Source: SZUA-430 sp964483585
GTDB taxonomy: Bacteria; Pseudomonadota; Alphaproteobacteria; Micropepsales; Micropepsaceae
Assembly: GCA_964483585.1 (NCBI GenBank)
Contig: CAZABH010000003.1
Span: forward strand, 1 to 64,000
DNA: 64,000 bases
Direction of reading: 5' to 3'
Within the stretch, counting starts at the first letter, position 1. Every line of letters starts with the position of its first letter. The notes under the pieces were generated by a model. That model saw nothing but the letters and a program-made list of their open reading frames with translations, searched no databases and was not told the DNA's origin. The translations under genes were made by a program, and so were the position numbers. Positions 44,771 through 52,680 of this stretch are shown piece after piece.

Positions 44771-45553
44771 ATGTCTGCGCACCCGGTTGCTCAAGGAGCA
44801 AACACATTCGAAACACTGGAGAAAGCCATCCGGGAAACTTCGCGTGGACAGGCTTTCCTGGAGGAATATGGCCGTCGTATTCGCTCCGGAGACACCGCTC
44901 GCATTCTCGGCGCGATCAGTGACCTCAAGATTGTGTTGACCGATACGGTCGCAAACGCAAGCCTTGAAGTCCTGCGGCGCGAACTTGAGACCATGGCGGC
45001 TTCCATAGCTCAGACACGCAGGGAAATTGCCTCGATCAGGCCAGAAGGACCCGGCCACAACCGCATCGTGACAGCCACAGAGGAACTCGACCACGTCCTA
45101 AGGTCAACTGAACAGGCAACATCGGAGATCCTCGGCACCGCCGAACGCATCCAGGCGATTGTCGCGGAACTGAAGTCCAAGGGCGTGACCGACCCGCTGT
45201 GCGACGAGCTCGACATGCACGGCACGAACCTGATGATGGCCTGCTCGTTCCAGGACCTGACGGGTCAGCGAATGACAAAAGTCGTCAACACCTTGCGCTA
45301 CCTCGAGACTCGCGTAAACGCGATGATAGAAATCTGGGGCGTTACAGCGGAAGAGGCGGAACAACTCATCAACGAGGAAGCAGAACGCAGAACCGATGCA
45401 CATCTCCTGAACGGCCCCGCGAGGGACGGAGAGGGCGTCGGACAGGACGACATCGACCGTCTGCTGAACGCCGACGACAACACCCCGTCCGTCACGAGCA
45501 CGGGACAAGGCTTGGCAGCCTCGCAGGATGACATCGACGCCCTGTTTCAATAG
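44771..45553 (+). CDS. cheZ: CheY-phosphate phosphatase CheZ
   Basis: A 260-residue helical protein. The catalytic segment is ACSFQDLTGQRMTKVV, with Asp162 and Gln166 at the positions of E. coli Asp143 and Gln147. The long helical hairpin (about 60-200) precedes a flexible C-terminal linker. The tail holds two copies of a short motif, GQDDIDRLL (224-232) and SQDDIDALF (251-259), both resembling the CheY-binding N-terminus of FliM (SQDEIDALL). Classical CheZ ends in a single CheY-binding helix. The gene follows cheY directly, and the pair should be co-transcribed. Confidence 0.93.
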   Translation: MSAHPVAQGANTFETLEKAIRETSRGQAFLEEYGRRIRSGDTARILGAISDLKIVLTDTVANASLEVLRRELETMAASIAQTRREIASIRPEGPGHNRIVTATEELDHVLRSTEQATSEILGTAERIQAIVAELKSKGVTDPLCDELDMHGTNLMMACSFQDLTGQRMTKVVNTLRYLETRVNAMIEIWGVTAEEAEQLINEEAERRTDAHLLNGPARDGEGVGQDDIDRLLNADDNTPSVTSTGQGLAASQDDIDALFQ

Positions 45554-45669
45554 AAACGCCCAGCTGCATCTCCCGGTACAGGTGCGGGGATCGTCCACGT
45601 CTTGCTTTTTGCACCGCACTCAGTTGATAAAAGCATGGGTATCGACATGAATGGGCAGGAAGCAGGACC

Positions 45670-46254
45670 ATGGCAGCGACGCCGGACGCGCTTCTTTTGT
45701 CTTTGGGAACATCGACAACGACAGTCATAGCAGCCATCATCCTGATGAGCTTCTTGATGGAAGACTTGGCTACGGTAGGCGCAGCTATGCTGGCAGCGGC
45801 CGGAACGATTTCACCTGCGATGGCTGCAACAGGCCTGTTCATAGGGATCTTCCTTGGCGACCTGTCTCTCTACGCCGCTGGCGCGCTTGCTCGACGCCAC
45901 ACCTGGACACTCAAGAGGCTGGGCACGGACCGCCTGCAGCGGGGACAGGACTGGTTGCGCCAGCGATATGTCGTGTCGTTGCTGACAGCGCGCTGCCTTC
46001 CCGGAATGCGGCTGCCAACTTTTGCCGCTAGCGGTTTCCTGGGCTTGTCATTCAGGACATTCTTTGCCGTCCTTCTGCTCGCTGGCGTGATATGGACTTC
46101 ACTCATATTCATGCTTGTCTACAAGCTAGGCCTTCAGGCAACCGAAGCACTGGGCCCGTGGCGCTGGATCGCTGCCGGAACGCTGATCGTGCTCGTCCTG
46201 TTTGGCCCGCGATTGACGCGATGGCTGCTGGCTCGGCAGGGCAAGTCGACATGA
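45670..46254 (+). CDS. DedA/VTT family membrane protein
   Basis: A 194-residue inner-membrane protein with about five hydrophobic segments. The VTT features are visible: an early acidic residue in the membrane (SFLMEDLATVGAAMLAAAG), GIFLGDLSLYAAGALARR and TARCLPGMRLPTFAASGFLGLSFRTF, which carries the conserved Arg and Pro. DedA proteins act as flippases for undecaprenyl phosphate or phospholipids. The stop overlaps the ATG of the ATP-grasp gene (ATGA). The 116 bases upstream contain no other gene. Confidence 0.86.
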   Translation: MAATPDALLLSLGTSTTTVIAAIILMSFLMEDLATVGAAMLAAAGTISPAMAATGLFIGIFLGDLSLYAAGALARRHTWTLKRLGTDRLQRGQDWLRQRYVVSLLTARCLPGMRLPTFAASGFLGLSFRTFFAVLLLAGVIWTSLIFMLVYKLGLQATEALGPWRWIAAGTLIVLVLFGPRLTRWLLARQGKST

Positions 46255-47363
46255 CAGACCCTCTCCGGTCGGAAGTCAGGCAACCACACAAGGGCATGCC
46301 AGCCTTCGACCCCTCGGGTCCACCCATATCGTTCTTCGAGTTCTGGCCACAATACCTCTTCTACGCGCCTCTATGCCTTTACTGGGGCCTCCTCGCGCTT
46401 CGTTTCGGCGGTATGACGCTGCCGACAATCGCCAACCCTCGAATCCCCTTCGGAGGCTGGATCGGGGAATCAAAGGCAGTTGTATTCGAAAGCGCCGGCC
46501 CCTACGCACGTAACTTCATCGCGCCCTGGAAAGCCTTCAACAGGAGCCATGACCTGAACCCGGATGACGTCCTTGCAGAGGCCGGACGCCATGGCATCAC
46601 CTTGCCGTGCATCGCAAAGCCGGATCTGGGCTGCCGCGGCGTGGGTGTCCGTCGGATCCGAACCCGCGAAGAACTTGCCACCTATCTCGGTCAGTATCCT
46701 CGGGGTGAAAATTTCCTCCTTCAGCAACTGGTCGACCACGAGGCCGAAGCCGGAGTCTTTTATGCAAAAGACCCCCTCAAGAGGACAGGTCGCATCATTT
46801 CCGTAACGCTGAAGTACTTCCCCTATGTAAAAGGCGACGGAGACTCAACCCTTCGGCAGTTGATCTGCAACGATCCGCGAGCAGGCAAACTGGCCCATAT
46901 CTACCTACCCAGGCACCAGGACAGGCTGGACTGGGTGGTACCGGCAGGTCAACCTGTTCGCATTGCCTACGCCGGCAGCCATAGCCGGGGGACCATCTTC
47001 CGAAACGGCAACGCGCTGATAACGCCCGAGATGACATCTGCCTTCGACCGCATCGCTGCCGACATGGAGGAATTCCACTTCGGGCGCTTTGACGTGAGGG
47101 TCAACGACATCGAGGAACTTCGACAGGGCCGGGGCTTCACGATCCTGGAGATCAACGGCGCCGGCTCGGAAGCGACCCACGTGTGGGATCGAAAAACAAC
47201 ACTGTGGCAAGCCTACGCAGACCTGATGGCGCAGTATCGTTTGCTGTGGCAGATTGGGGCTAGCAACGCACGACGCGGCTTCAGGCCAGCGCCTCTCGGC
47301 GCACTCATTCGAGCCTATCGACATGAAGCTTCGCTTTGGCTGCGTTATCCTATGACCGACTGA
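46251..47363 (+). CDS. ATP-grasp protein (D-Ala-D-Ala ligase-like) linked to DedA
   Basis: A 370-residue protein. The N-terminal 70 residues hold an amphipathic or hydrophobic segment (FFEFWPQYLFYAPLCLYWGLLAL) and then RFGGMTLPTIANPRIPFGGWIGESK, suggesting membrane association. The ATP-grasp core follows, with LPCIAKPDLGCRGVGV (ATP-binding Lys and glycine loop), a hinge near ENFLLQQLVDHEAEAG, and FTILEINGAGSEATHVW with the metal-binding Glu and Asn. Such proteins ligate a carboxylate to an amine or thiol. It is coupled to DedA by a 4-base overlap and followed 19 bases later by an acyltransferase gene. The substrate is unknown. Confidence 0.8.
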   Translation: MTDPLRSEVRQPHKGMPAFDPSGPPISFFEFWPQYLFYAPLCLYWGLLALRFGGMTLPTIANPRIPFGGWIGESKAVVFESAGPYARNFIAPWKAFNRSHDLNPDDVLAEAGRHGITLPCIAKPDLGCRGVGVRRIRTREELATYLGQYPRGENFLLQQLVDHEAEAGVFYAKDPLKRTGRIISVTLKYFPYVKGDGDSTLRQLICNDPRAGKLAHIYLPRHQDRLDWVVPAGQPVRIAYAGSHSRGTIFRNGNALITPEMTSAFDRIAADMEEFHFGRFDVRVNDIEELRQGRGFTILEINGAGSEATHVWDRKTTLWQAYADLMAQYRLLWQIGASNARRGFRPAPLGALIRAYRHEASLWLRYPMTD

Positions 47364-47382
47364 ACCCCCAGATCCCGACAAC

Positions 47383-48252
47383 ATGATCACCAGCAAGTCA
47401 AAAGCAGTCGTTGACGAGTTCTCCTACGCCTCTCCGGAGGATCCGCGTTTCAAGCGTTTCGTCATCCAGATGATCGAACGGATGTCTGGTCAGCCCGAAC
47501 TGAAGCGGATGTACCTGGAACACCAGGAAAAGCCCCTGCCCGGGGAGAGTTTCTGGGAAGCCGCCAAGCGCAAGCTTCGGCTCACAATCGACCTGAACGA
47601 GGAAGGCCTGGTACAGATACCGGCGGAAGGCCCGCTTGTCATCGTGGCGAATCACCCCTTTGGCGTGCTCGATGGACTGATGATCTGCTGGCTGGTGTCG
47701 CGCGTGCGGCAGGACTTCAAGGTTCTTACGAACGCACTTCTGAACCGTGCGGAAGAGATCAAACCCTACCTTCTGCCCATAGATTTCGAGGAAACAAAAG
47801 CTGCCCTCGAGACCAACATTCGCTCACGTGCCGAGGCAAAGGCGCTGCTCGAGAGAGGCGGTGTTTTGATTGTTTTCCCGGGCGGCACCGTGTCCACGAC
47901 CCCATCGATCCTGTCCCGCCGGGCCGAAGACCCCGAGTGGAAGACCTTCACCGGACGCATGATCCTGCAAGGCAAGGCACCGGTGGTACCCGTATTCTTC
48001 GCCGGACAGAATTCCATGCTGTTCCAGGTTGCAAGTCACATCAGCATGACATTGCGACTGTCGCTATTGTTCAAGGAAGTTCACGACAGGATCGGAGACA
48101 CCATGGCCATTCGCATAGGGAACCGTATCCCCTATGAGAAACTGAAGTCATTCAGCGACCGCAAGCTGATGATGGCCTTCCTTCGTGACCAGACCTATGC
48201 CTTGGGATCATCACTTCCCAAAAGATCAAAGCGACGCCGACGCCACAAGTAG
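47383..48252 (+). CDS. Lysophospholipid acyltransferase family protein (hemolysin/OlsA-like)
   Basis: A 289-residue acyltransferase. VANHPFGVLDG gives the catalytic His with Asp six residues later (H-x5-D), the spacing of the hemolysin-like branch, rather than the H-x4-D of PlsC. LIVFPGGTVS is the acceptor-binding block and GKAPVVPVFFAGQNS the last conserved block. A helical N-terminus of about 70 residues precedes the domain, and the C-terminus is very basic (KRSKRRRRHK), fitting a peripheral membrane enzyme. It probably acylates a lyso-lipid or aminolipid. The 3' end overlaps the convergent marR gene by 27 bases. Confidence 0.87.
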   Translation: MITSKSKAVVDEFSYASPEDPRFKRFVIQMIERMSGQPELKRMYLEHQEKPLPGESFWEAAKRKLRLTIDLNEEGLVQIPAEGPLVIVANHPFGVLDGLMICWLVSRVRQDFKVLTNALLNRAEEIKPYLLPIDFEETKAALETNIRSRAEAKALLERGGVLIVFPGGTVSTTPSILSRRAEDPEWKTFTGRMILQGKAPVVPVFFAGQNSMLFQVASHISMTLRLSLLFKEVHDRIGDTMAIRIGNRIPYEKLKSFSDRKLMMAFLRDQTYALGSSLPKRSKRRRRHK

Positions 48253-48693
48253 CTTTTCGATGATCTGGTCCAACTGCGACCGCTCGGTCGCGCTCAACGC
48301 GACCACAAGCCTCTGCTCCATCTCTCGAGCGAAAGGCACGATCTCGCCGTGGTCGAGTTGGCCCGAAGCCGACAGTGACAAATGTTTGGCGCGACGGTCG
48401 CCATCCACAGCCCTCTGCTCGACACGACCTGCGCGCTGAAGACGCGCGACAGCCCTGCTGACCTGGACCTTGTCCATCGCCGTGCGCTCGGCAACCTCGG
48501 CCGCAGTCAGCCCGGGAAACCGGCCCAGCACCGCCATGACGCGCCACTCCGGAATGGTAAGCCCGAAGCGCTTCTCGTAAATGCGGGCAATACGGCCGCT
48601 CACCCGGTTCGAAAGGACGGACAGCCGGTACGGCAGGAATGTTTCAAGCTCGAGCGATGGATCGACGGGGTGGCCCCGGCTCTGAACCTTCAT
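48226..48693 (-). CDS. MarR family transcriptional regulator of the tyrosine-catabolic operon
   Basis: A 155-residue winged-helix protein. The segment LTIPEWRVMAVLGRFPGLTAAEVAERTAMDKVQVSRAVARLQRAG contains the recognition helix, and DGDRRAKHLSLSASG the wing with the conserved DxRxxxL pattern. It is the last gene of the homogentisate operon, 9 bases after maiA. The operon promoter has a palindrome of the kind MarR proteins bind, so it probably represses its own operon and is released by a pathway intermediate. The ligand is not known. Confidence 0.9.
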   Translation of the reverse strand: MKVQSRGHPVDPSLELETFLPYRLSVLSNRVSGRIARIYEKRFGLTIPEWRVMAVLGRFPGLTAAEVAERTAMDKVQVSRAVARLQRAGRVEQRAVDGDRRAKHLSLSASGQLDHGEIVPFAREMEQRLVVALSATERSQLDQIIEKLLVASASL

Positions 48694-48702
48694 GATACAG
48701 AC

Positions 48703-49335
48703 TTACTGCCGCTCAGGCGCAGCAGCAGCGAACGCCGGATGTTTACGACATGTCGCGTCGATGCGCACTAGGTTGGGAAACGCCTCGAGAGGAACCTTGA
48801 ACCTGTAGGCATTCGCCATTTGTGGGACCAGGCAGATATCCGCAAGGCTCGGGCTCGCACCGAAACAATAGGGCCCATCCGTGGGTGTCTGGCTGACCAT
48901 CGTCTCAAGCGCCTTGAACCCCTTGACGATCCAGTGCGGATACCAGACCGAGGCAATCTCGGAATCGGCATGGCCCATGCGACCTAGCATCTGGCGGGTT
49001 CCCAGATTGTTGATTGGATGGATGTCACAAGCGATGACATAGGCGAACTGCCTGACACGGGCACGCTCAACCGGATGCGTGGGCAGCAACCGCGGCTCGA
49101 CATGCGTTTCGTCAAGATACTCGATGATGGCAAGCGACTGCGCGAGAACACCCGCCTCGGTCTCAAGCGCTGGAACAAGCTCCTGCGGGTTGACAGACCG
49201 GTACGCCTCGGAATGCTGCTGCCCACCATCTTTTGTCAGGTCGATATTGATGCGCTCATAGGCGATACCCTTCAGGTTCAGGGCGATCCTGACCCGGTAC
49301 GCGGCGGACGAAGCCGCATAATCATAAAGCCTCAT
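48703..49335 (-). CDS. maiA: Maleylacetoacetate isomerase
   Basis: A glutathione-dependent isomerase of the zeta GST class that converts maleylacetoacetate to fumarylacetoacetate. From ATG 49335 it has 210 residues. The active-site motif SSAAYRVRIALNLKGI near the N-terminus, with the SSxxxR catalytic serines, NPQELVPALE (cis-Pro) and the helical domain with SLADICLVPQ are diagnostic. GAGAGGTG before ATG 49335 fixes the start, directly after the fahA stop (TGACATG). It works between HmgA and FahA in this operon. Confidence 0.95.
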   Translation of the reverse strand: MRLYDYAASSAAYRVRIALNLKGIAYERINIDLTKDGGQQHSEAYRSVNPQELVPALETEAGVLAQSLAIIEYLDETHVEPRLLPTHPVERARVRQFAYVIACDIHPINNLGTRQMLGRMGHADSEIASVWYPHWIVKGFKALETMVSQTPTDGPYCFGASPSLADICLVPQMANAYRFKVPLEAFPNLVRIDATCRKHPAFAAAAPERQ

Positions 49336-49336
49336 G

Positions 49337-50320
49337 TCACCTCTCATGGCGCTTGACGCGCTGGTGGATTGCTCCGAAGACCGACCCGCCCTCAGGAAGG
49401 TGCATCTCGATGCGCACCATGTCGCCGAAACGCAGGAAGGGCGTCACCGGCTTGCCACTCTCGATGGTCTCCAGCATGCGCCGCTCCGCGATACAGGCTG
49501 AGCCACAGGACCTGTCAGCATTCGACACGGTTCCCGAACCAATGATGGAGCCAGCCTCGAGCTCACGTGTACGTGCCGCATGCGCGATGAGCTGCGGAAA
49601 GGAAAATGTCATGTCGACGCCTGCATTCGGACTGCCAAAGCGCGATCCATTGACATCCACCAGCAGCGGAAGGTGCACGCGCCCATCGCGCCAGTGCGCT
49701 CCCAGTTCATCGGGGGTTACCGCAACAGGCGAGAAAGCGCTGGCGGGCTTGGACTGGAAGAACCCGAAACCCTTCTCCAGCTCCTTCGGGATGAGATTCC
49801 GCAGGCTCACGTCATTGACAAGCATCAGAAGCCTGATGCATCGCGCAGCCTCATCTGGCATCGCACCCATCGGCACATCCCCGGTCACGGCAGCAACCTC
49901 GCCTTCAAGATCGATGCCCCACGCCTCGTCGGCCGCAAGAATATCGTCTTCCGGACCAATGAAGCTGTCAGAGCCACCTTGGTACATCAGCGGGTCCGTC
50001 CAGAAAGACTGTGGCATCTCCGCGCCTCTGGCCTTGCGTACAAGCTCCACATGCGTGACATAGGCAGAGCCATCAGCCCACTGATAGGCGCGCGGCAATG
50101 GGGACGCGCAATCCGACGGACGAAAGGAAAATCGCCCGATCGGCGCACCGGCATTCAAGGAACCGTAGAGCTCCTGCAATTGCGGCGCCACCCGCTCCCA
50201 GTTATCGAGAGCGTTCTGCAGCGTCGGCGCGATACCATCGGCAGCGATGGCATGCCTGAGATCACGGGACACCACGACAAGCCGTCCGTCGCGCCCCTGC
50301 TTGAGCGATGCAAGTTTCAT
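49337..50320 (-). CDS. fahA: Fumarylacetoacetate hydrolase
   Basis: A 327-residue FAH-family enzyme that splits fumarylacetoacetate into fumarate and acetoacetate. The start MKLASLKQGRDGRLVVVSRDL is typical of the bacterial tyrosine-pathway enzyme. EGEVAAVTGDVPMG and the preceding EDDILAADEAWGIDLE carry the metal-binding acidic residues. VNGSRFG and IGSGTVSN are further family marks. It overlaps hmgA by 4 bases and is immediately followed by maiA. An isomerase or hydratase role is less likely in this operon. Confidence 0.94.
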   Translation of the reverse strand: MKLASLKQGRDGRLVVVSRDLRHAIAADGIAPTLQNALDNWERVAPQLQELYGSLNAGAPIGRFSFRPSDCASPLPRAYQWADGSAYVTHVELVRKARGAEMPQSFWTDPLMYQGGSDSFIGPEDDILAADEAWGIDLEGEVAAVTGDVPMGAMPDEAARCIRLLMLVNDVSLRNLIPKELEKGFGFFQSKPASAFSPVAVTPDELGAHWRDGRVHLPLLVDVNGSRFGSPNAGVDMTFSFPQLIAHAARTRELEAGSIIGSGTVSNADRSCGSACIAERRMLETIESGKPVTPFLRFGDMVRIEMHLPEGGSVFGAIHQRVKRHER

Positions 50321-51447
50321 TTCGCACCCCGCCAGCTATCGGCATAGGACGGATCCTCGATGCTTTCCGCAAGCGCAGACGCATCGAGCGGAAGCCGCGT
50401 ATCGATCATGACGGCGACCTCATCGGTCTCCTTGCGTTCGGACTTGGCACCGGCCGCAAACGCCTTGGGATGAGGTCCGTGCGGAAACCCAGCCGGGTGG
50501 AACGTGATCATCCCGGGCTTGATATTGTCGCGGCTGAAGAAGTTGCCGGCGTGATAGAAGATGACCTCGTCGAAATCGTCATTGCTGTGAAAGAAGGGCA
50601 CCTTCAGCGCACCGGGATCGCTCTCGATCGGGCGAGGCACGAATGTGCAGACAACGAACTTGTCCGCCAGGAAGGTGGTATGAACCGATGGTGGCAGATG
50701 ATAGCGATGACTGACGATGGGACGAATATCGCGCCAGTTCAACTTGACCGGAACGCAGGTCCCCTTCCAGCCCTGCGCATCCAGCGGATTAAAGGGATAG
50801 GTGATGGTTGACATCTGTCCGCGCCGCTTGACCTGCACGCGCCAGGTCCGCTCGCCCTGCTGCTTCAGGAACGCATCGTCGATGTGCGGCGTGTCCAGGA
50901 TGGCAGGATCGAATTGGGCGTGTTCGCCGAGCATGCCGCGATCAGGCAATCGGTATGCGCTGTCGGTGGCTTCGATCAGCAGGATAGAGCACCGCCCCTT
51001 GGGCTCGATACGCCACATGGTTCCACGCGGCAGCAGCACATAGTCGCCATCACGAAACGCCATGTGCCCGAAGTCGCAGAATAGGTCTCCTGACCCGGCG
51101 TGGACGAACAGCAAATCGTCACCGTCGATATTGCGCACGAGCTCCGACATAGGCTGATCGGTATGCCACAGGCGCAGGGACGTGTTACCGTTCAAAAGAA
51201 GCGGCGACAGCAGATAGGGCGATCCTGCGCCGTCTGCCAGACGGTTCGTGTCATAGGCATGAGGCCTGAGCGGCCCCTCAAACGACGTCCATGCCGTTGG
51301 CATATGCGCGTGATACATGTGCGTCGCCGGACCGAAGAACCCCTCACGCCCGATCTCGCGCTCGTAAGTCCCTTCCGGCAAATCGGCATGCGCCTGTCGC
51401 GAAGCGCGACCCTCGACGCGAGGAAAACTGATCCAGTTCTTGCTCAT
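50317..51447 (-). CDS. hmgA: Homogentisate 1,2-dioxygenase (short form)
   Basis: A 376-residue cupin dioxygenase opening homogentisate to maleylacetoacetate. The iron site is in the C-terminal cupin: PFFHSNDDFDEVIFYHAGNF and FHPAGFPHGPHP provide His and Glu ligands. The N-terminal cupin half contains MYHAHMPTAW and SELVRNIDGDDLLFVHAGSGDLFCDFG. The well-known enzymes of Pseudomonas and mammals have about 430-445 residues, so this belongs to the shorter bacterial branch. Identity is supported by hppD upstream and fahA and maiA downstream, with 4-base overlaps on both sides. Confidence 0.93.
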   Translation of the reverse strand: MSKNWISFPRVEGRASRQAHADLPEGTYEREIGREGFFGPATHMYHAHMPTAWTSFEGPLRPHAYDTNRLADGAGSPYLLSPLLLNGNTSLRLWHTDQPMSELVRNIDGDDLLFVHAGSGDLFCDFGHMAFRDGDYVLLPRGTMWRIEPKGRCSILLIEATDSAYRLPDRGMLGEHAQFDPAILDTPHIDDAFLKQQGERTWRVQVKRRGQMSTITYPFNPLDAQGWKGTCVPVKLNWRDIRPIVSHRYHLPPSVHTTFLADKFVVCTFVPRPIESDPGALKVPFFHSNDDFDEVIFYHAGNFFSRDNIKPGMITFHPAGFPHGPHPKAFAAGAKSERKETDEVAVMIDTRLPLDASALAESIEDPSYADSWRGAK

Positions 51448-52508
51448 GCCTGCAGCACCCCGCGACGGATCTGGTCGAGCTCGATCGACTCGAACAACGC
51501 CTTGAAATTACCCTCGCCAAAACCCTGGTTGCCCTTGCGCTGGATGATCTCGAAGAAAATTGGACCAATCGCATTCTGGGTAAAGATTTGGAGCAGCAGC
51601 CCGGAATCAGGTCCGCCATCAATCAGGATCTGGTTACGCTTGAGACGCTCCACATCCTCGCCGTGTCCGGGCACACGGCGATCGATCCCTTCAAAATAAG
51701 TTTCGATCGTCGACTGGAATGCGACGCCAGACCGGCGCAGGCTCTCGACCGAAGCATGGATGTCTTCACTCGACAGGGCAATATGCTGGATGCCTTCGCC
51801 CTTGTACTCCTCAAGATACTCGGCGATCTGGGACTTGTCGTCGGAACTCTCATTGATCGGAATGCGGATCTTGCCGCATGGGCTTGTCATCGCCCGGCTC
51901 TTGAGACCGGTGAGCTTGCCTTCAATGTCGAAATACCTGATCTCGCGAAAGTTGAAGAGCCGCTCGTAAAATCCAGCCCACAGGTCCATGTTGCCGCGAT
52001 AGACATTGTGCGTAACGTGGTCGATCTCAGTGAGGCCTGCGCCCTCATGCCGGAAGCCGCGCACAGGATCCGTCGGCACAAAGTCGATGTCATAGATCGA
52101 GACCCTGCCGGGTCCATATCGGTCGACAAAGTAGATCACGCTTCCGCCAATGCCCTCGATCGCAGGAATGTTGAGCTCCATCGGGCCGACCTTTGCCTGG
52201 AAAGGCTTCGCTCCATTCTCGAGCGCCCGCGCGTGGGCCTTGCCCGCATCCTTGACCCGGAATGCCATCGCGCATGCCGATGGTCCGTGCGCACGCGCAA
52301 ACCGCGCACCATGGCTGTCAGGCTCAGCATTCACGATGAAGTTCACATCGTTCTGCCTGTACAGCGCGACATTCTTCGACCGGTGACGCGCAACAAGCCG
52401 GAACCCCATCGTTTCGAAAAAGTGACCCAGCGCGGCCGTATCCGGAGCGGTGTACTCGATGAACTCGAAACCGTCTGTGCCCATCGGATTGTCGAACAAA
52501 TCAGCCAT
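51444..52508 (-). CDS. hppD: 4-hydroxyphenylpyruvate dioxygenase
   Basis: A 354-residue two-domain VOC-fold enzyme that makes homogentisate from 4-hydroxyphenylpyruvate. FEFIEYTAPD opens the first domain. The iron ligands of the C-terminal domain are the His in IDHVTHNV, the His in GIQHIALSSEDI and the Glu in GPIFFEIIQRKG, and GFGEGNFKALFESIE follows. All are present. AAGGAG lies nine bases before ATG 52508. It is the first gene of the operon, directly after the promoter described at 52541-52569. Confidence 0.96.
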   Translation of the reverse strand: MADLFDNPMGTDGFEFIEYTAPDTAALGHFFETMGFRLVARHRSKNVALYRQNDVNFIVNAEPDSHGARFARAHGPSACAMAFRVKDAGKAHARALENGAKPFQAKVGPMELNIPAIEGIGGSVIYFVDRYGPGRVSIYDIDFVPTDPVRGFRHEGAGLTEIDHVTHNVYRGNMDLWAGFYERLFNFREIRYFDIEGKLTGLKSRAMTSPCGKIRIPINESSDDKSQIAEYLEEYKGEGIQHIALSSEDIHASVESLRRSGVAFQSTIETYFEGIDRRVPGHGEDVERLKRNQILIDGGPDSGLLLQIFTQNAIGPIFFEIIQRKGNQGFGEGNFKALFESIELDQIRRGVLQA

Positions 52509-52540
52509 TTCAGCTCTCCTTCAACCTAAGGTGTTGCGAC

Positions 52541-52569
52541 AAAATAGTTTCATTTGCAACTATTATCAA
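52541..52569 (-). promoter_or_regulatory. hppD operon promoter with overlapping palindromic MarR-type operator
   Basis: On the minus strand TTGATA (52564-52569) and TATTTT (52541-52546) are separated by exactly 17 bases, a good sigma-70 type promoter. The spacer is occupied by a dyad (52543-52564): on the plus strand ATAGTTTC, four bases, GCAACTAT. The outer A-T pair also matches; one position is imperfect. Transcription would start near 52534, giving a leader of about 25 bases with AAGGAG before the ATG. A repressor bound here would block RNA polymerase; the MarR encoded at the end of the operon is the obvious candidate. Confidence 0.75.
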
Positions 52570-52680
52570 CCCTGAAAAGCTTTTCCGCGAGAATTGAACC
52601 CCTGTATTCCACACCCATCTAAGGCAGCACCGCCCCGCAACCTGCGGACCCACGAGCGGATTTGAGGAGATACGCGAGAA

